NCBI RefSeq assembly: GCF_910592395.1
Contig: NC_088314.1
Span: 11,906,001 to 11,970,000, forward strand
Origin: Lineus longissimus
Lineage: Eukaryota > Nemertea > Pilidiophora > Heteronemertea > Lineidae
Reading direction: 5' to 3'
DNA: 64,000 nt
Position 1 is the first letter of the stretch. Each line of letters starts with the position of its first letter. The position numbers and the translations under genes are program-made. The notes beneath the pieces were generated by a model. The model was not told the origin of the DNA. It did not search any database and worked only from the letters and a program-made list of their open reading frames with translations. Positions 10,377-23,153 of this stretch are shown in pieces.

Positions 10377-10960
10377 ACAACCCAGTAGATGCATGGTCAC
10401 AACCCAGTAGAAAACCAGTAACCCTGGACCTTTACATCGAATCCGTTGAAATTCAGCAAGAGACAAACCAGTCCATTAGATGCATTGTCACAACTAGTCA
10501 ATGCAGTCTGGACCATTGTATCAATTCCTTTGAAGTGCAAGTTGTGAAAAATCAGTCGAGTTGATGCATGGTTACAACCTTGGGGCAAGCAGTTAAGGCA
10601 GGCTGAACCTTTACATCAAATCCTTTGAAGTGCAGGTTGAGACAAAGCAGCCCAGTAGATACATGGTCAGAACCTTGGGGCAAGCAGTTAAGGCAGGCTG
10701 AACCTTTACATCAAATCCTTTGAAGTGCAGGTTGAGACAAAGCAGCCCAGTAGATACATGGTCAGAACCTTGAGGCAAGCAGTATAGGCAGTCTAGGCCT
10801 TTAAATCAAATCAAATCATTTGAAGTGCAGGTTGAGACAAACAAGCGGAGTAGATTGCTTGGTCACAACCAGAAACAGTCTGGACTTTTATACATCAATT
10901 CCGTTGAAGTGTAGGTTGGTTGTGACAAACTAGCCCAGTGAACATGGTCCAGCCTCAGCT
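10377..10960. repeat. 95-bp tandem repeat array
   Basis: The phrase 'ttacatcaaatcctttgaag' recurs at 10611, 10706 and, decayed, 10801, giving an exact 95-bp period. Flanking units at ~10430-10610 and ~10890-10960 are more degenerate. Each unit includes 'gcccagtagatacatggtc'. About six units in all; no coding signal. Confidence 0.85.
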
Positions 10961-11329
10961 GGGACAACCAGTAATTGCCGTCTAGACCTATAATCAGGGA
11001 TAACCAACCAGTTTCAAAGTGCAAGTTAAGCCAAGTCCAAGGGGTATGATTTTTTAGCGCTCATTGATCGCGAGTAGAAACTTAACAGATACACTGATAT
11101 TTTTTAAAACCAAATGCAACATGCTGTTTTCTTTATCAAATCTATGTTGTTAATCTGGTTCTTCTGATGACCACGCAGGTGAGCACTGATGGGAGGCGCA
11201 AGGTGTTTGTCTGAGCTCCCCTCTCTCGGTCATCTATGATTTGGTCACCAAAAACATTCAAATGCAGCTGTCAATCATCCCTGTAAAACCAAATGAAACT
11301 AGAAATACAGTGATTGCGAGCAATCACTC
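10961..11329. other. Intergenic, no recognised gene
   Basis: Nothing identifiable apart from decayed tandem-array edge sequence up to ~11050. Confidence 0.4.
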
Positions 11330-12572
11330 ATGATACCCCCGCCGTGGGAGTATAGCAGTGGTCGTGGCTAGGTGAAAAGATGTTTTTGAGGCTAGAGGTG
11401 ATTTTTGGGCGAGAGTTTTTGCAAGCAAAGGTTGTGAATGAGTACAGAGAGTGGATTGATGTTAGTATGACCAAAAATCTACAAGGCTCGCTTATGGCTG
11501 CCCCTGGCGGCCATATTTGATGAATACGAACCATCGGCAACCTGGTACGAACCTTCCCTAGAAATATCGGATCAATCGGCGCACTGGTTCTCTTTTAAAT
11601 GAGCAGAAACGAAAATGAAGATGGCTGCCCCTGGCGGCCATATTGGATAAGTGGCGACGACCATTTTCAATACCAACCATCGGCAACCTGGTACGAGCCT
11701 TCCCTAGAAATATCGGATCAATGGGCGCACTGGTTCTCTTTTAAATGAGCGGAAACGAAAATCAAGATGGCTGCCCCTGGCGGCCATATTGGATAAGTGG
11801 CGACGACCATTTTCAATACCAACCATCGGCAACCTGGTACGAACCTTCCCTAGAAATATCGGATCAATGGGCGCACTGGTTCTCTTTTAAATGAGCGGAA
11901 ACGAAAATCAAGATGGCTGCCCCTGGCGGCCATATTGGATAAGTGGCAACGACCATTTTCAATACCAACCATCGGCAACCTGGTACGAACCTTCCCTAGA
12001 AATATCGGATCAATGGGCGCACTGGTTCTCTTTTAAATGAGCGGAAACGAAAATCAAGATGGCTGCCCCTGGCGGCCATATTGGATAAGTGGCGACGACC
12101 ATTTTCAATACCAACCATCGGCAACCTGGTACGAACCTTCCCCAGAAATATCGGATCAATGGGCGCACTGGTTCTCTTTTAAATGAGCGGAAACGAAAAT
12201 CAAGATGGCTGCCCCTGGCGGCCATATTGGATAAGTGGCGACGACCATTTTCAATACCGACCATCGGCAACCTGGTACGAACCTTCACTAGAAATATGAG
12301 ATGAATGGGTGGCCTGGTTCTCTTTTAAATGAGCGGAAATGAAAATGGGCGTCGCCACAAAAATCAAGATGGCAGCCCTTGAAGCCATATTGGATGCGTG
12401 ACGACATTGAATACCATACCATGCGACCTCCCACTCATGGTGAGTTTCCACAATAAAAACATATTTGTTCCATGCAGTGGTTTTCATTCAATCACTCCGG
12501 ACAGACGGACGGACGACGCACGCACGGACGAGTGCAAAACAGTATACCCCCACCAACTCGTTGGCGGGGGTA
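11330..12572 (+). repeat. Hairpin-ended element with internal 146-bp tandem array
   Basis: The left end holds the imperfect palindrome ATACCCCCGCCGTGGGAGTAT. The right end has a GACGGACGGACGACG tract followed by the hairpin TATACCCCCACCAA...TTGGCGGGGGTATA and AAAAA. Between them a 146-bp unit is repeated about five times: the CCCCTGGCGGCCATATT segment lies at 11628, 11774, 11920, 12066 and 12212. The unit contains AAGATGGCTGCC followed by GGCGGCCATATTGG. The termini follow the same plan as families A and B, so this is probably another non-autonomous Helentron-like family. Confidence 0.7.
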
Positions 12573-13560
12573 TAAAAACGTTCTAATTTTGCTCACCAAG
12601 TTTTATAATATAGGGCCAACAACAACTAATCAGGGGTTAATGATTATTGATCAAGGTAAAAACAGGAAGTGCTTATGACCAAGGAAGTTTATTGATATGA
12701 TTGGGAATATGATAATACTAACAATGCATCAGTGGACTGGGTGCTTTTGGGTCCCCCGCTGATCATCAGCACATACCACTGAACAATTACAATAAGAACC
12801 TAATTTGGCCAGGCCCCAAATTCAAACCTAATTTTGCCAGGCAAATCAGTTTGTAAGATCCAATGCTGTTTTCACAGCAGGGGACAACAATGTCTTATCA
12901 CTTAAACTTAAAAGTTGGTCGTAATTACAAAGGATTTACAAGAAATATAGATTCAATCCCTTTGACGATAATTTAGCAGGTTTGTTTATATTCGTGTGTA
13001 CATTTACTACACTGTGCATGTATCTATACATGTGTTTATTGTACATTTCTACAGCAGTGACTTGAGACACAGAAAAACGATCTCAAAAATGGTTGATTTC
13101 AGCACTTTGATTGTTTTGAATGGTTGATTCCATTCATCGATAATTTGCAAAGCTTTATGCCACTTGTATAGCTAATTAGGCCTACCAGCAATCTCAAAGC
13201 AAGTTGGTGGGAGGAGTTATGTGTGTTGGTTTAGTGGTATATATGCAAATCATATTGGAATATTGGAATATTTTTGGACTTGGTACTCGTCATGACCATC
13301 ACACTCACTCATGACAGGTAGTTTTGGCCAAAAACAGATGTCCATATAATATCTTCTCGTGAGAGAATTTTTTAATTAATGTCTGAATTGCCCTGTTCGG
13401 CTGTAAGGGGAGAGCATTAGCGTCATTTTGAGACCCTAACCATTGTGTTGACCTTTCAACATGGAGTGGAGAACATGAAGAAAAACTAGTGGTGAAAAAT
13501 GTCAGGGAGACAGTCATGCAATAGTTCTGCATATGACAACGACGGATGCCGCAGTATCGC
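12573..13560. other. Intergenic, no recognised gene
   Basis: About 1 kb without a supported gene. Short open frames here lack domain signatures. Confidence 0.5.
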
Positions 13561-13564
13561 CAGG

Positions 13565-14225
13565 TGAGCTCAAAATTGACCTCTGTGACCTTGAAAAGTA
13601 CGTTAAATCAAAAACTTGGGGAATATGTCATGATTGTATCCTTACTACATGTACCTACATGTATGATTAACATTTGGAAATGATCCAGCCTTCAGTTCTG
13701 AAAAAATAGCACTTTTCGTGTTTGGATTCGGCCCCCTGGTGGCCAATCCAAGAATCAAATCACATCGAAATTTTGTCTCTGAGGTCATTTGATCTAGGGG
13801 TACATATGTACAAGATTTCAAGTCAGTAACGGTTACGAAACGTGCCGCTATTGCCTTACGGCGATGTGGAGAGAAGACCTCTGTGACCTTGAAAAGTAGG
13901 CGAAATCCGAAACCCGGATTACATTTCAAGCACCCTTATGACATGCATCCACAGTAAAAATTTCATGATTCTAGCTAGCAGCATTCATAAGATATAGCCA
14001 AAAATAGGTTTTCGAAGAGCGCCACCTATGGCAGACAAGCAGTCAAATTGCACTAATTTTTATTTTGAAAGAAGCTCTTGCCTAGGGGTACCAACACACC
14101 AAGTATGAACAATCTAGGTCACGTGGTTAAGAAACGTGCCACTCTGTTCAAAAGTTAACGGCGGACGACGACGATGACTGACGACGGACGCCAAAGTATC
14201 GTATGAGCTCCCCTGAAAGGTGAGC
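13565..14225 (+). repeat. Family A-like repeat, diverged and 5' truncated
   Basis: Two degenerate internal units have cores near 13578 and 13877 and a CTCF-like GCCCCCTGGTGGCCA at ~13732. A GACGACGACG tract near 14160 is followed by a decayed terminal hairpin (GAGCTCCCCTGAAAGGTGAGC) and an A-run. Confidence 0.7.
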
Positions 14226-14412
14226 AAAAAAGAAACAAAAACCCCACAACCTTCGCAGTTAAGAAAGAGAGGGATATTCAAATGAAATTAAAACTAGGTC
14301 AACACAGATTTTTACTCAGTAACGCCAACTGGTAGTATCAATCAAAACTATTCAAATTTTACATTTTATATTAAAACCTACTTGCATGCAGACTTCATCA
14401 GCCTTATTTCCA

Positions 14413-14670
14413 GCCAAGGGCCATTGTGCTCACCGTATAGATATTTGGTAGTTAGGAATTCATCCTGGTTAAGAAACATGCTACTTATAAGCGACATATT
14501 GCACTTTTTCCCATTTTAGTTTTGGCCTCCTGGTGGCCAAGTCGAGAATCAAATTGGATCAACATTCAGGGTCAGATATTACATGTGATAGGGAGTCATG
14601 TGTACCAAATTTAAAGTTCCTAGCTTTAGCGGTTAACAAACGTGCCATAGTTACCCTCACCATGCCCTGA
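14413..14670 (+). repeat. Family A fragment
   Basis: It begins AGGGCCATTGTGCTCACC, then jumps to part of an internal unit with GGCCTCCTGGTGGCCAAG. It is truncated near 14670. Confidence 0.6.
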
Positions 14671-17385
14671 AAAGCCATGACGCCAGGTATTTTGCCATTT
14701 CCTGCTTTAAGAAGATTTCAAAAGTGCACCTAACAATTTATACAATACAGAAAACCCCACGAAATTTGCTCCATCCATTTTGAAGATATAGCCATTTATG
14801 TGTTTGACAACTAGATTACCTAATTAGGCTAGCAACTGGCTTGTTAGAGCCAGGCGGCAGGTTCACCAAAAATTGTGATGTAGATCAGGCTATTGCCCTA
14901 CTTGGGAGGACAAATATCAATCAATGCTCTTAAAATTGACATATGAATAAGTCTGTATTTCATTGACATTTTCTATGTTAAAGTATGAAAGCATACTTTT
15001 GCCCATGAAAAATGAGTTTTATTGTATTCCAAAAAATATATAAATCAAATTTTTTAATTTTTTGGGAAAACCGGTCATATTTATTTTAGAAGCCAAATGT
15101 CGCATCTAGAAACTGTTATTTGAGCTAATGCATGAAGTGGGAAAACAAAATCAATGCCGAAAACAACATAGACCCCCACAAATATGGTACAATTTAGGTT
15201 TTATAGACAATTTAGGCAAATTTATAGAACTTAATTAATTTTTTCAAATTCAATTCTTTTTTACAGAAGATTGCATCAAATGCATCAATTTATATAATAC
15301 TTAAACTATAATAATGTACTTCTAATTCAAAGCTTTGATATACCTTATAATAAGGTAAGGTAATACAGGACAAATTTATACTATTTATAGTCAGTCAGCC
15401 GGCCACGGAGCGACCACAGTGCCAAATAAAGCATTTCTCTTACCACTTTCACAGTGGTAAGCTTTCACAGCGCCTAGCGGGAAATGGTGTCATGAAAAAT
15501 CTTAATTTTCGAGTCCCGCCAAAAGTATCATTTTTACGCGGGAAGTGAAATAAAAAGTGAAATGCTCCTCGATATCATTTTCATGCAGCCATGATTGTTT
15601 ACGTCACAGTCACACGCGTATATCACGAAAATCCGTGTTATATTCACCGATTAATTCATAATCTAGTACGAGGTACATTTTCCCAGCATCGCCAAGTACG
15701 CTTTAAATATCTTTCCCTTTAGAATCCTTTGATAATGTCAAAAATCAAGCTTTTCATCGTCCAAAGATAAAAGCAAAAGAAATCCAAGATAAAAATTTTG
15801 AGTTGGACACGCGGGTAGATTTCTAGCATTAGCCCCCAGAAGATGTCGTGTGTGTCGAGTCGAGTCAACATACATGTAACCAACTGTTAATTATGTTGTT
15901 AATTTGTTCAGGCAGCTGCATGAAATGAATGATATAGATAGACACTATAAGCAGGAACCAATTCAATCATATCTAAAACCCAGGTCCCTAACTCCGTAAC
16001 TGTGCATATGACTGTGTATGAGTACGAGTCACATTAAATCTACTAAATTGGATCCCCTTGCTCCTACCGATTGTCAGTCGTAAGTACTATGCGAGGGAAA
16101 GGCCCCTTTCATTGGCCCTCCGGCTGCTAGCTCTGCCTACATTCTGCATTTACAAAGATGACATAATGGCACTGACAGAGTACCGACTACTGTGACAGAA
16201 TCTTGCACACCATTTTACCCTCTCTGAACATTTATTAGATCTTATGTCAGAGTGAAGAGAAACTAGAGGCCTGTCGGCCTGGGAGCTTCGCTGGGTTAGT
16301 GGTGGAGTTGTATTAGGAGTAATGCAGTGTGCTGGTGACATTTCCAATAGAGCCAGAACAGGCAGGTAAGTTAATTGTTTTTCTCCAATTTATGCATGCT
16401 AGGCCTTACGCCATTTTCACAGCAAATCACATGACCAATTCACAAATCTCCGCCTCGGGAATTCCCGGTGGCAGCATTGAGATGACCATCAAAATGTGGT
16501 CCGCATATTTATCATCGTCAAAATTATGCCCACCACATCTACATTACAGAAAGTATCATTGTTAATACGCATTTACAATCCCCAGATAGAGTATATTATA
16601 TTACAGTGACAACTCCAGCTCGATTAGCTCTTGACAACAGTCTATAATAGATGACCTGATTCGTGACGTCATATCGCTGAGGAACCCCCATCTCAACATA
16701 AAATCTATCACGTGACATTAATACGCCATTGGCGATATACATTTTTATAAATTACCGATTCAAAAAGGCGTCAAAAAACACTTTTTCGCGAACTTCCAGT
16801 GGCTTATCTGTAACTTTGACGGAAGCTACCACAACATAGGTAAGTCATGTGAAGTGGCTAGACACTGACACGCTTCGTATCAAATTTTGTCATCAAAGTC
16901 ATCATTGAGAGACCCATAAAAATTAATCACATTCTATCTTTACCAATCTTTGGTTCGATAATAAAGCTTACGTTATTCTCAATCTATCACATGCGGCTAG
17001 GAGCAGTTGTATGGCAGAAAAAGTAGAAACTAAGCATTTTCCTAACCTTGCCAAATCACAAGAAAACTGCCTAATATTACGTTAACGAGCAAAATATGAC
17101 GTCATCAGGGTTAGAGAATTTGCCCAAAAACAGCACATGGCTGACTGACTGTAGTAAGAAACCAAACATCAGCCTGATCTATGTCAGTAAACCAGCCGCC
17201 TGACTTCACTTAGAAACCTAACCAAGGCTGTTACATAACATCTAAACAAAACAGTTAATTTGCTTTTGCTATATCTCTGGACTGCGTGCTTCAATTTTGA
17301 TCGAACATGATTTAATGCGGAGTTTTAAGTCCAATCTTTGAGGATTTGTACATGTCATGCAATCATAAACGTAGGCGTCATGGCC
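14671..17385. other. AT-rich intergenic region
   Basis: No supported gene in ~2.7 kb. At ~16262-16300 there is AGGCCTGTCGGCCT followed by GGGAGCTTCGCTGG. A close relative occurs at 27268, suggesting the 5' end of another hairpin-start repeat family. The rest is unassigned. Confidence 0.5.
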
Positions 17386-17765
17386 TTTAAACGGCCAATT
17401 TACGCCATCTGACCTCTGTGACCTTTAAAATAAGGTCAAATCAAATACCCACATGATATGTGATGTTCCTTGCTAGGAGAGCCTACCATTAACCAGAAAA
17501 TTTTATCAAAAACGAGTCACTCATTACTCATAAGAGAGATATCATACTTTTTAGGTTCCCACTTCTGGCCCCCTGGTGGCCAAGTCAAGAATCAGATCGG
17601 TCCAAAATTGATTGTCAGAGGTCACCAGACCTCGGGGGTCCTGTGTACGAAGTTTCAAGTTCATAGCTGTAGCGGTAAAGAAACGTGCCACTGTTTTTGA
17701 AACAGGGTACAGACGACGACGACGGACACAGCGGTGTTGTATAGACTCCCCTACGGTGAGCCAAA
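17386..17765 (+). repeat. Family A-related unit with variant 3' terminus
   Basis: One ~300-bp unit has its TGACCT...AGGTCA core at ~17411 and GCCCCCTGGTGGCCA at ~17570. A GACGACGACG tract follows, then the end GACTCCCCTACGGTGAGCCAAAA. The same variant terminus occurs inverted at 49857, defining a sub-family. Confidence 0.7.
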
Positions 17766-18289
17766 ATGAAGAGAGTAGAGCACTGACAAGGCAAAAGGTT
17801 TACGGACTATGGTATGCCAAAGCGAAATTTATTCAGGACAAATTGTTTACATCAGGACTGAATTTTTATGCCAGAATCAGGCTACAAATTGCGAAATTGT
17901 ACAAGAATTTATCGCAGGACAAAAATTTTACAACACCAGGTAAAATATTCCTATCCATGTATTTTTTTTCCCTTCAGAATAATTTATTTTCACGTTTCAA
18001 GAAAAAATTGTCAGAACGAAAAATACGGCAGGACTTTTTTCCTTCAGAATTTTCGTCCAACACTTACTCAAGCGGAAACAAATATACGGTTGATCAACTA
18101 AAGACAAGAGCAACGCAAGGCGTGGCATATGCCCCCGTGAGCACATTGAGTTGGTGTATTAGGAAAGTGAAGTGTTCTTCAGACAACCCCGGGCAGCTGG
18201 TGTCATAGCTGACTGGGTTTAGTTGACATCGTGAAAGAGTTATTGGTCTGTAATGCCCGCTGTACACGCTATCTTTTTCTACCCACATA

Positions 18290-18743
18290 AAAAGTTACCT
18301 TGTTATTACTCAAAGCGTTCTCGTTAAAATGCACGGAAATGAAAACTTTACAGACGGCTAATGGATGCACCGACGGACCAACGCATGGACGGGACGAACG
18401 GACATCGGTAAAACATAATGACTCCGCAATGCATTACGAATTGGTGGGGGCATAAAAATGAATTTGATCAGAATAACGGTTCTCCTCAAAATTTACGGAA
18501 ACTGATTTCAAGCACGTCGCCCTGATGGCCATATTGACAATCAGAAGGAGCCTGTTTTCTAAGGAACCTTCCTCTAGTCACCTCCAACGTACATACCAAA
18601 AATGAATTTGATCTGACGAACGGTTCTCCTCGAAATTGACGGAAACCGATTTCAAGCACGCCACCCTGGTGGCCATATTGACAATCGGGACGAGCCTGGT
18701 TTCGAAAGGTACCTTCCTCTAGTCACCCCCAACGTACATATCA
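18290..18743 (+). repeat. Family E repeat units and hairpin end
   Basis: Units of roughly 140 bp ('tgaatttgatcagaataacg', 'ccctggtggccatattgaca', 'cctctagtcacc') lie at 18460-18743. They follow an end segment (~18360-18465) with GACGGACC tracts and a degenerate CCGCAATGC...TTGGTGGGGGCAT hairpin. The array is interrupted by the B element that follows and resumes at 20103. Confidence 0.65.
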
Positions 18744-20102
18744 ACAAGAGGCCCAAGGGCCTGGCACTCAGCTGAGTTAATATCATTAATATCTTCCCGG
18801 TGTTTAGTTCATTATGCATGAAAATGGCATGCTCCATGGTATTTGATATCCTTTTGCGTTCACTACGGTACCAATGTTTCAGTTAATGCTAAACCTTTTC
18901 TTGTGCTCTACTGCGCCACCGTAGTTTTCTATTTAGACCAGCGATGACGTCATTTCTGGTGATTCCCTACGTTGTCCAATGAGCGCTTTTTAAAATGTGC
19001 CATTTGGTATTGTACAGTATGCAATGTATTTTTTGAGCGCTGCCAGTTGCCGAACAGAATGCCGTAGCTCCCTCAATTTCCAATCAATTTTTATGGGAGT
19101 GACATTATTGTATTGCTTAGAATGTCTACTTTTCACTCATGAAAGAATCGTAGAACTAAAACTTAATAGGCGAACAGAATCATGCCGATTCACTGCACAT
19201 ACTGTGGGAATTCTCCACTTCAAAATACATCGGCGATGTCATCGCGAACAGAGCATGCACTTCCGATATCGTTTTCACAGAAATGTGGCCATATTTTCAA
19301 GAACTAATTTCTGAAAGTAGTCCCTAAAGACCTTATGACTACCACTGAAACGAACTGGTGATAATATCGCCTCCCAGACTACTTTTTAAGCAGAAAATTG
19401 GGTACTTGAGTGTCATTGAGCTCCAAGATTATTGCACATGGCGTAAACAACATGCCGCCATTTTGTCTCCGCTTCGGTATTTCGTACGCCGCTTATAATG
19501 CACCTTCTCAATTAAAACCAACATAATAAGGCCTTACATCGTTGATTGAATAGGAACACCACACAAAACACAATAAAGTGGGGGTACAATCGATTACGAA
19601 GCTGAAGTGAACAGTGATTTATTCCTGGAGCTACTGCTTTTGTTGTGTAGCTGCCATGTTTTGAGAACTGGCAAATAGGAGACTTCATTGATGGCTGACG
19701 TCATCGGGCGGAAATTTGAATCGGCAGAAATAATTAAAAGGCAGGTAGCGCCCTCTCCTGTTAAAATTTTGAACTTTTTCTCAATAAAATAGATTTTCAA
19801 GAATTTTATCTTAATATTAGAGCATATTTCGACTAATTCTGCCGCTCCTAGGCCGATATAGGCCAGTTTCCTTCATGCACTCTCGCTCGCAGGAAGTAGG
19901 TCGAATGGCGACAAATTTTGTTTTGAAAGTAGAGTTTGACCAGAAGTATCCAGAAATGCAAAATTGAAGTCTCTAGGTCTTACGGTTACAAAATGTGCAC
20001 CATGGGTTTAACGGATGGACGGACGGATGGATGGATGGGTGGACAGACGGACGCCACTGAACAACTTATTTGACAAGCTCGGCTGACTTAGTCAGCTGAG
20101 CT
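18744..20102 (+). repeat. Family B repeat, copy 1
   Basis: The 5' end is ACAAGAGGCCCAAGGGCCTG plus the arm CACTCAGCTGAG. The 3' end is GGATGGATGG-type tetranucleotide repeats, then the hairpin GCTCGGCTGACTTAGTCAGC and TGAGCT with AAAAA. It inserted into a family E array without a visible target duplication: flanks joined across it give the sequence found uninterrupted at 18590-18605. Compared with copy 3 it lacks an internal block near 18875. Confidence 0.8.
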
Positions 20103-20392
20103 AAAAATGAATTTGATCAGACAAACAGTTCTCCTCGAAATTGACGGAAACAAAATTCAAGCACGCCACCCTGGAGGCCATTTAGAGAATCAGAATGAGC
20201 CCGTTTTCGATAGGAACCTTCCTTTAGTAAAGGTCAACCCACAAAACAAGTTTCGTGGTTATCGCTAAAAGCGTTCTCCTTAAAATGAGCGGAAACGAAA
20301 GGTTTACAGACGCCTGACGCCTGACACCTGACGCACATCGGTAAAACATAATGCCTCCGCAATGCTTTAAACATTGGCGGGGGCATCAAAAC
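20103..20392 (+). repeat. Family E repeat, continuation after B insertion
   Basis: It continues the family E unit interrupted at 18743. It ends in a GACGCCTGACGC-type tract and the hairpin TGCCTCCGCAATG...CATTGGCGGGGGCA, followed by 'tcaaaa'. Confidence 0.65.
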
Positions 20393-20636
20393 TGTAGGCA
20401 TTCAGATTGCATCGCACTATTATTACAATGTTGATAAAATACTCCATTGATGAGAAAAGCGCAAAAACTGAAAAATTTCAGAGCTGTTCACCATTTTGGA
20501 CACACTCAACTCTACACGCGCAATAATCCAGCTGCTAAGCTTAGAATTGTGCATTTTAATGGGGAAAGCATGAAATTTGGTAGGATAGTAGAACAACCCC
20601 TAGGGGTCATTTATGGATTAAAACCCTAATTTTTAT

Positions 20637-21478
20637 GCCACCTGGCGGTCGCCATCTTGGAATCCAATATGGCCGCCATTTTTGGCCCGTTTTCTGCAAT
20701 ATCTCGGAATCTATTGCACGTTCGGGTATAATTTTGACGGCTTACCCTAGGTTTTCAGGTATGACGAATTCAACGGAACCAATGGAAATGCCGTAACACG
20801 GCCGCCATACTGGATTTCAAGAGGGCCGCCACCGTAAGGGCCTATAATTATTTGTCATCCCATATATACATACTGGTTATCGATAGAGACATGAAATTTG
20901 GCAGAGGTGATTGGACCCCTAAGGATCACTAATCGATTAAGACCCCAACGTGAAACGACCCCTAGTGGGAGCCATCTTGAATTTTAAAATGGCCGCCATA
21001 TTTTGGGCTTTCTCCCTGAATATCTCTGACACTATTGCAGGTAGAGATATAATTTCCTGTCTTACCATAGGTTTTCAGGTATGACGAATCGAATGGAAAC
21101 AAGGAAAATTTTATAAAATGGCCACCATATTGGATTTCAAGATGGCTGCCATGATTTGCGTTTTTCTTGAATATCTCAAATACTATGGGTGATACAGCCT
21201 TGATTTTTGTGGGATATCCTACGTTTTTGGGTGTGACGAATCCAGTGGACCCACTGAAAATTCCGTAAAATGTCCGCCATCTTGGATTTCAAGATGGCCG
21301 CCATAATTACGTTTTTTTAAATGTCTCTTATACTATGGCAGATACAGGCTTCATTTTTGTAGCATACCCATGGTTTTCGGGTATGATGAATCCAATGGAC
21401 CCATTAAAAATTTCGTAAAATGTCCGCCATCTTGGATTTCAAGATGGCCGCCATAATTTCGCTTTTTGATATATCTAG
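20637..21478. repeat. ~150-bp tandem array with paired YY1-like motifs
   Basis: The block 'ttggatttcaagatgg' recurs at about 20810, 21130, 21282 and 21432, with 150-152 bp between the last three. GCCGCCAT or CCGCCATCTTG lies just before it and AAGATGGCCGCCAT just after. A separated unit lies at 22478-22610. The spacer also repeats ('ctatggcagatacaggctt'). Confidence 0.75.
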
Positions 21479-22477
21479 CCGAAGGCTTTTCTGCGAAGCA
21501 CTACTATAGTTAACGTGCATACGTACATGACGTATCCAATGTAAACAATGTTTCTCAAGTCCATGGATTTGATTCAAATGGCTTAAATTTGACTTAAAAT
21601 GGCTGCGAAAAGAGATAAACGCGCGAATGAAGCAACTCGACTATTCTGACCTCCGAGAGAGAACCACATGAATATTCACACTGTTTTTTAATCAAACTTC
21701 AATTTCAGGGGGTATATGTGTTTTGATTTTTGATACTTTAGTAATAATATCCAAAAGATGCTTAAAATGGATATAATCCCGAATTAATGAAGCAAAAGCA
21801 GGCGTTTCGAGACGAAAAAAAAATTATTTTGAGATTTCAATAAAAACCTTTTGAACGAATTCCACATGGGCCGTGGTGAGATCCGAAGACACCTTAAGGA
21901 GGAATGTATGTTTTTATGGGGTACTATTGGTTTTGCAGATCTTCTGTTTTTTTCTAAAGAAATCAACATTCGCTAGCAGGCTTTTTATGCTTCCAGGTAT
22001 GAAGAGGGTTCTATGTTCTTCAGGTTCTTTGTTCATCAGTCTGGTGTTCCTCAAGAGTCAAGTGTCTTCTAGTCTTTTGGCCTGCAAAAACCCTTTCCAA
22101 CCAATTTTTTATGCATTAACCATTCGGCAACATGTTGGTGGGGGAAAAACCTGATCCCAGACCCCTTGAATTGGTTGCATGTCCATGTCGACAGTTGCGC
22201 GAGTTCAATAGAGCTTGCACTTTACATTAGAATCTGCCAGAGTCCCAGACTACGATAGTCCGGACACCTTTGGGGGGGGGGGGGGACTTTTTCCATTTCT
22301 TTGCCGGCTATTATGATAATGGAGTTGAGTTACTGCTAAAGAGATACACGGAGAAAAAACTGTCTATCAAAACAAAAAATTGGTGGAAGGAACTATAGCA
22401 GGTTCCCAACCAGGGGGTTTGAGGGGGTTCCCCCAAACCTAAGGGCGCTGCGCGCTTACTAGGGCACTGCACTGATA
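21479..22477. other. Probable ~1-kb insertion in the YY1-like array
   Basis: The tandem array breaks at ~21478 and resumes at ~22478 in the middle of a unit. The intervening 1 kb has no gene. It holds a poly-G run (22274-22286) and a GC-rich right edge (GGGCGCTGCGCGC). Exact termini and target duplication are unclear. Confidence 0.4.
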
Positions 22478-22610
22478 ATATTACTATGGCAGATACAGGC
22501 TTAATTTTTGTGGCATACCCCAGGTTTTCTGGTATGACGAATCCAATGGAACCATTAAATTAAGTAAACTCTCTGCCATATTGGATTTCAAGATGGCCGC
22601 CATGACGGGT
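22478..22610. repeat. Detached unit of the ~150-bp array
   Basis: It repeats 'ctatggcagatacaggctt' and 'ttggatttcaagatggccgc' from the main array. It shows that the array was once contiguous across 21479-22477. Confidence 0.7.
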
Positions 22611-23153
22611 TCATCGAATCAAACTATTAATGCCTGCACAACCTTCAAGGTTATCCACCATGTTGGGTGGGCGTAATGAATGTTAGGTCCGTGCCTCATA
22701 GTCTCCGTGTGATGAGATTGTCCTGATGTAATAGTCTGGGGTAATCCTGACGATCAATAACTTGAGGAATCCTGACGATAATTGTTGGATTGGAGAAACT
22801 AGAGATGATAGATATACCATGGGAGGTCCGATATTCTCTTGTGGTTGTGTAGAGTAAAGCAACATGAAGTCAAACAGAGTAAAGTTCTAAAATGAAAATG
22901 CTACAACAGATTATTAGTATCTAAGGCCACTTCCAAAAAGCTGTAAAGCGAACTCTAGACATTTATCTCACATTCACAACAAATATCACAGTCACTTCTA
23001 ATTGGTCTCTTTATCCATACACCCATTGGTCCCTAAACCATGTTTACTGAAAAACCTGCACCGCCATATTGCCCTCGGTAAAGGCCTATATTTGATAAAT
23101 ATTGCCTGTGCCGCACTCTTTATCATCCAAGCAATTGTACAGTATATGTACAC

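Noticed and set aside
10377-12572. Possible CRISPR-like arrays
   Set aside because: The 95-bp and 146-bp units are plain tandem repeats without unique spacers, in a eukaryotic context.
17612-18208. 198-codon plus-strand frame
   Set aside because: Its first part is family A-type repeat and the rest has no recognisable composition or domain.
18997-19314. ~105-codon frame conserved in all three B copies (33202-33522; inverse 56535-56819)
   Set aside because: It is shared only because the repeat copies are nearly identical. It has no domain features, and the frame differs in start, end and internal sequence between copies.
19594-19800. 68-codon frame conserved in B copies (33802-34008; inverse near 55980-56180)
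   Set aside because: Same reasoning: repeat conservation, no protein-like signature.
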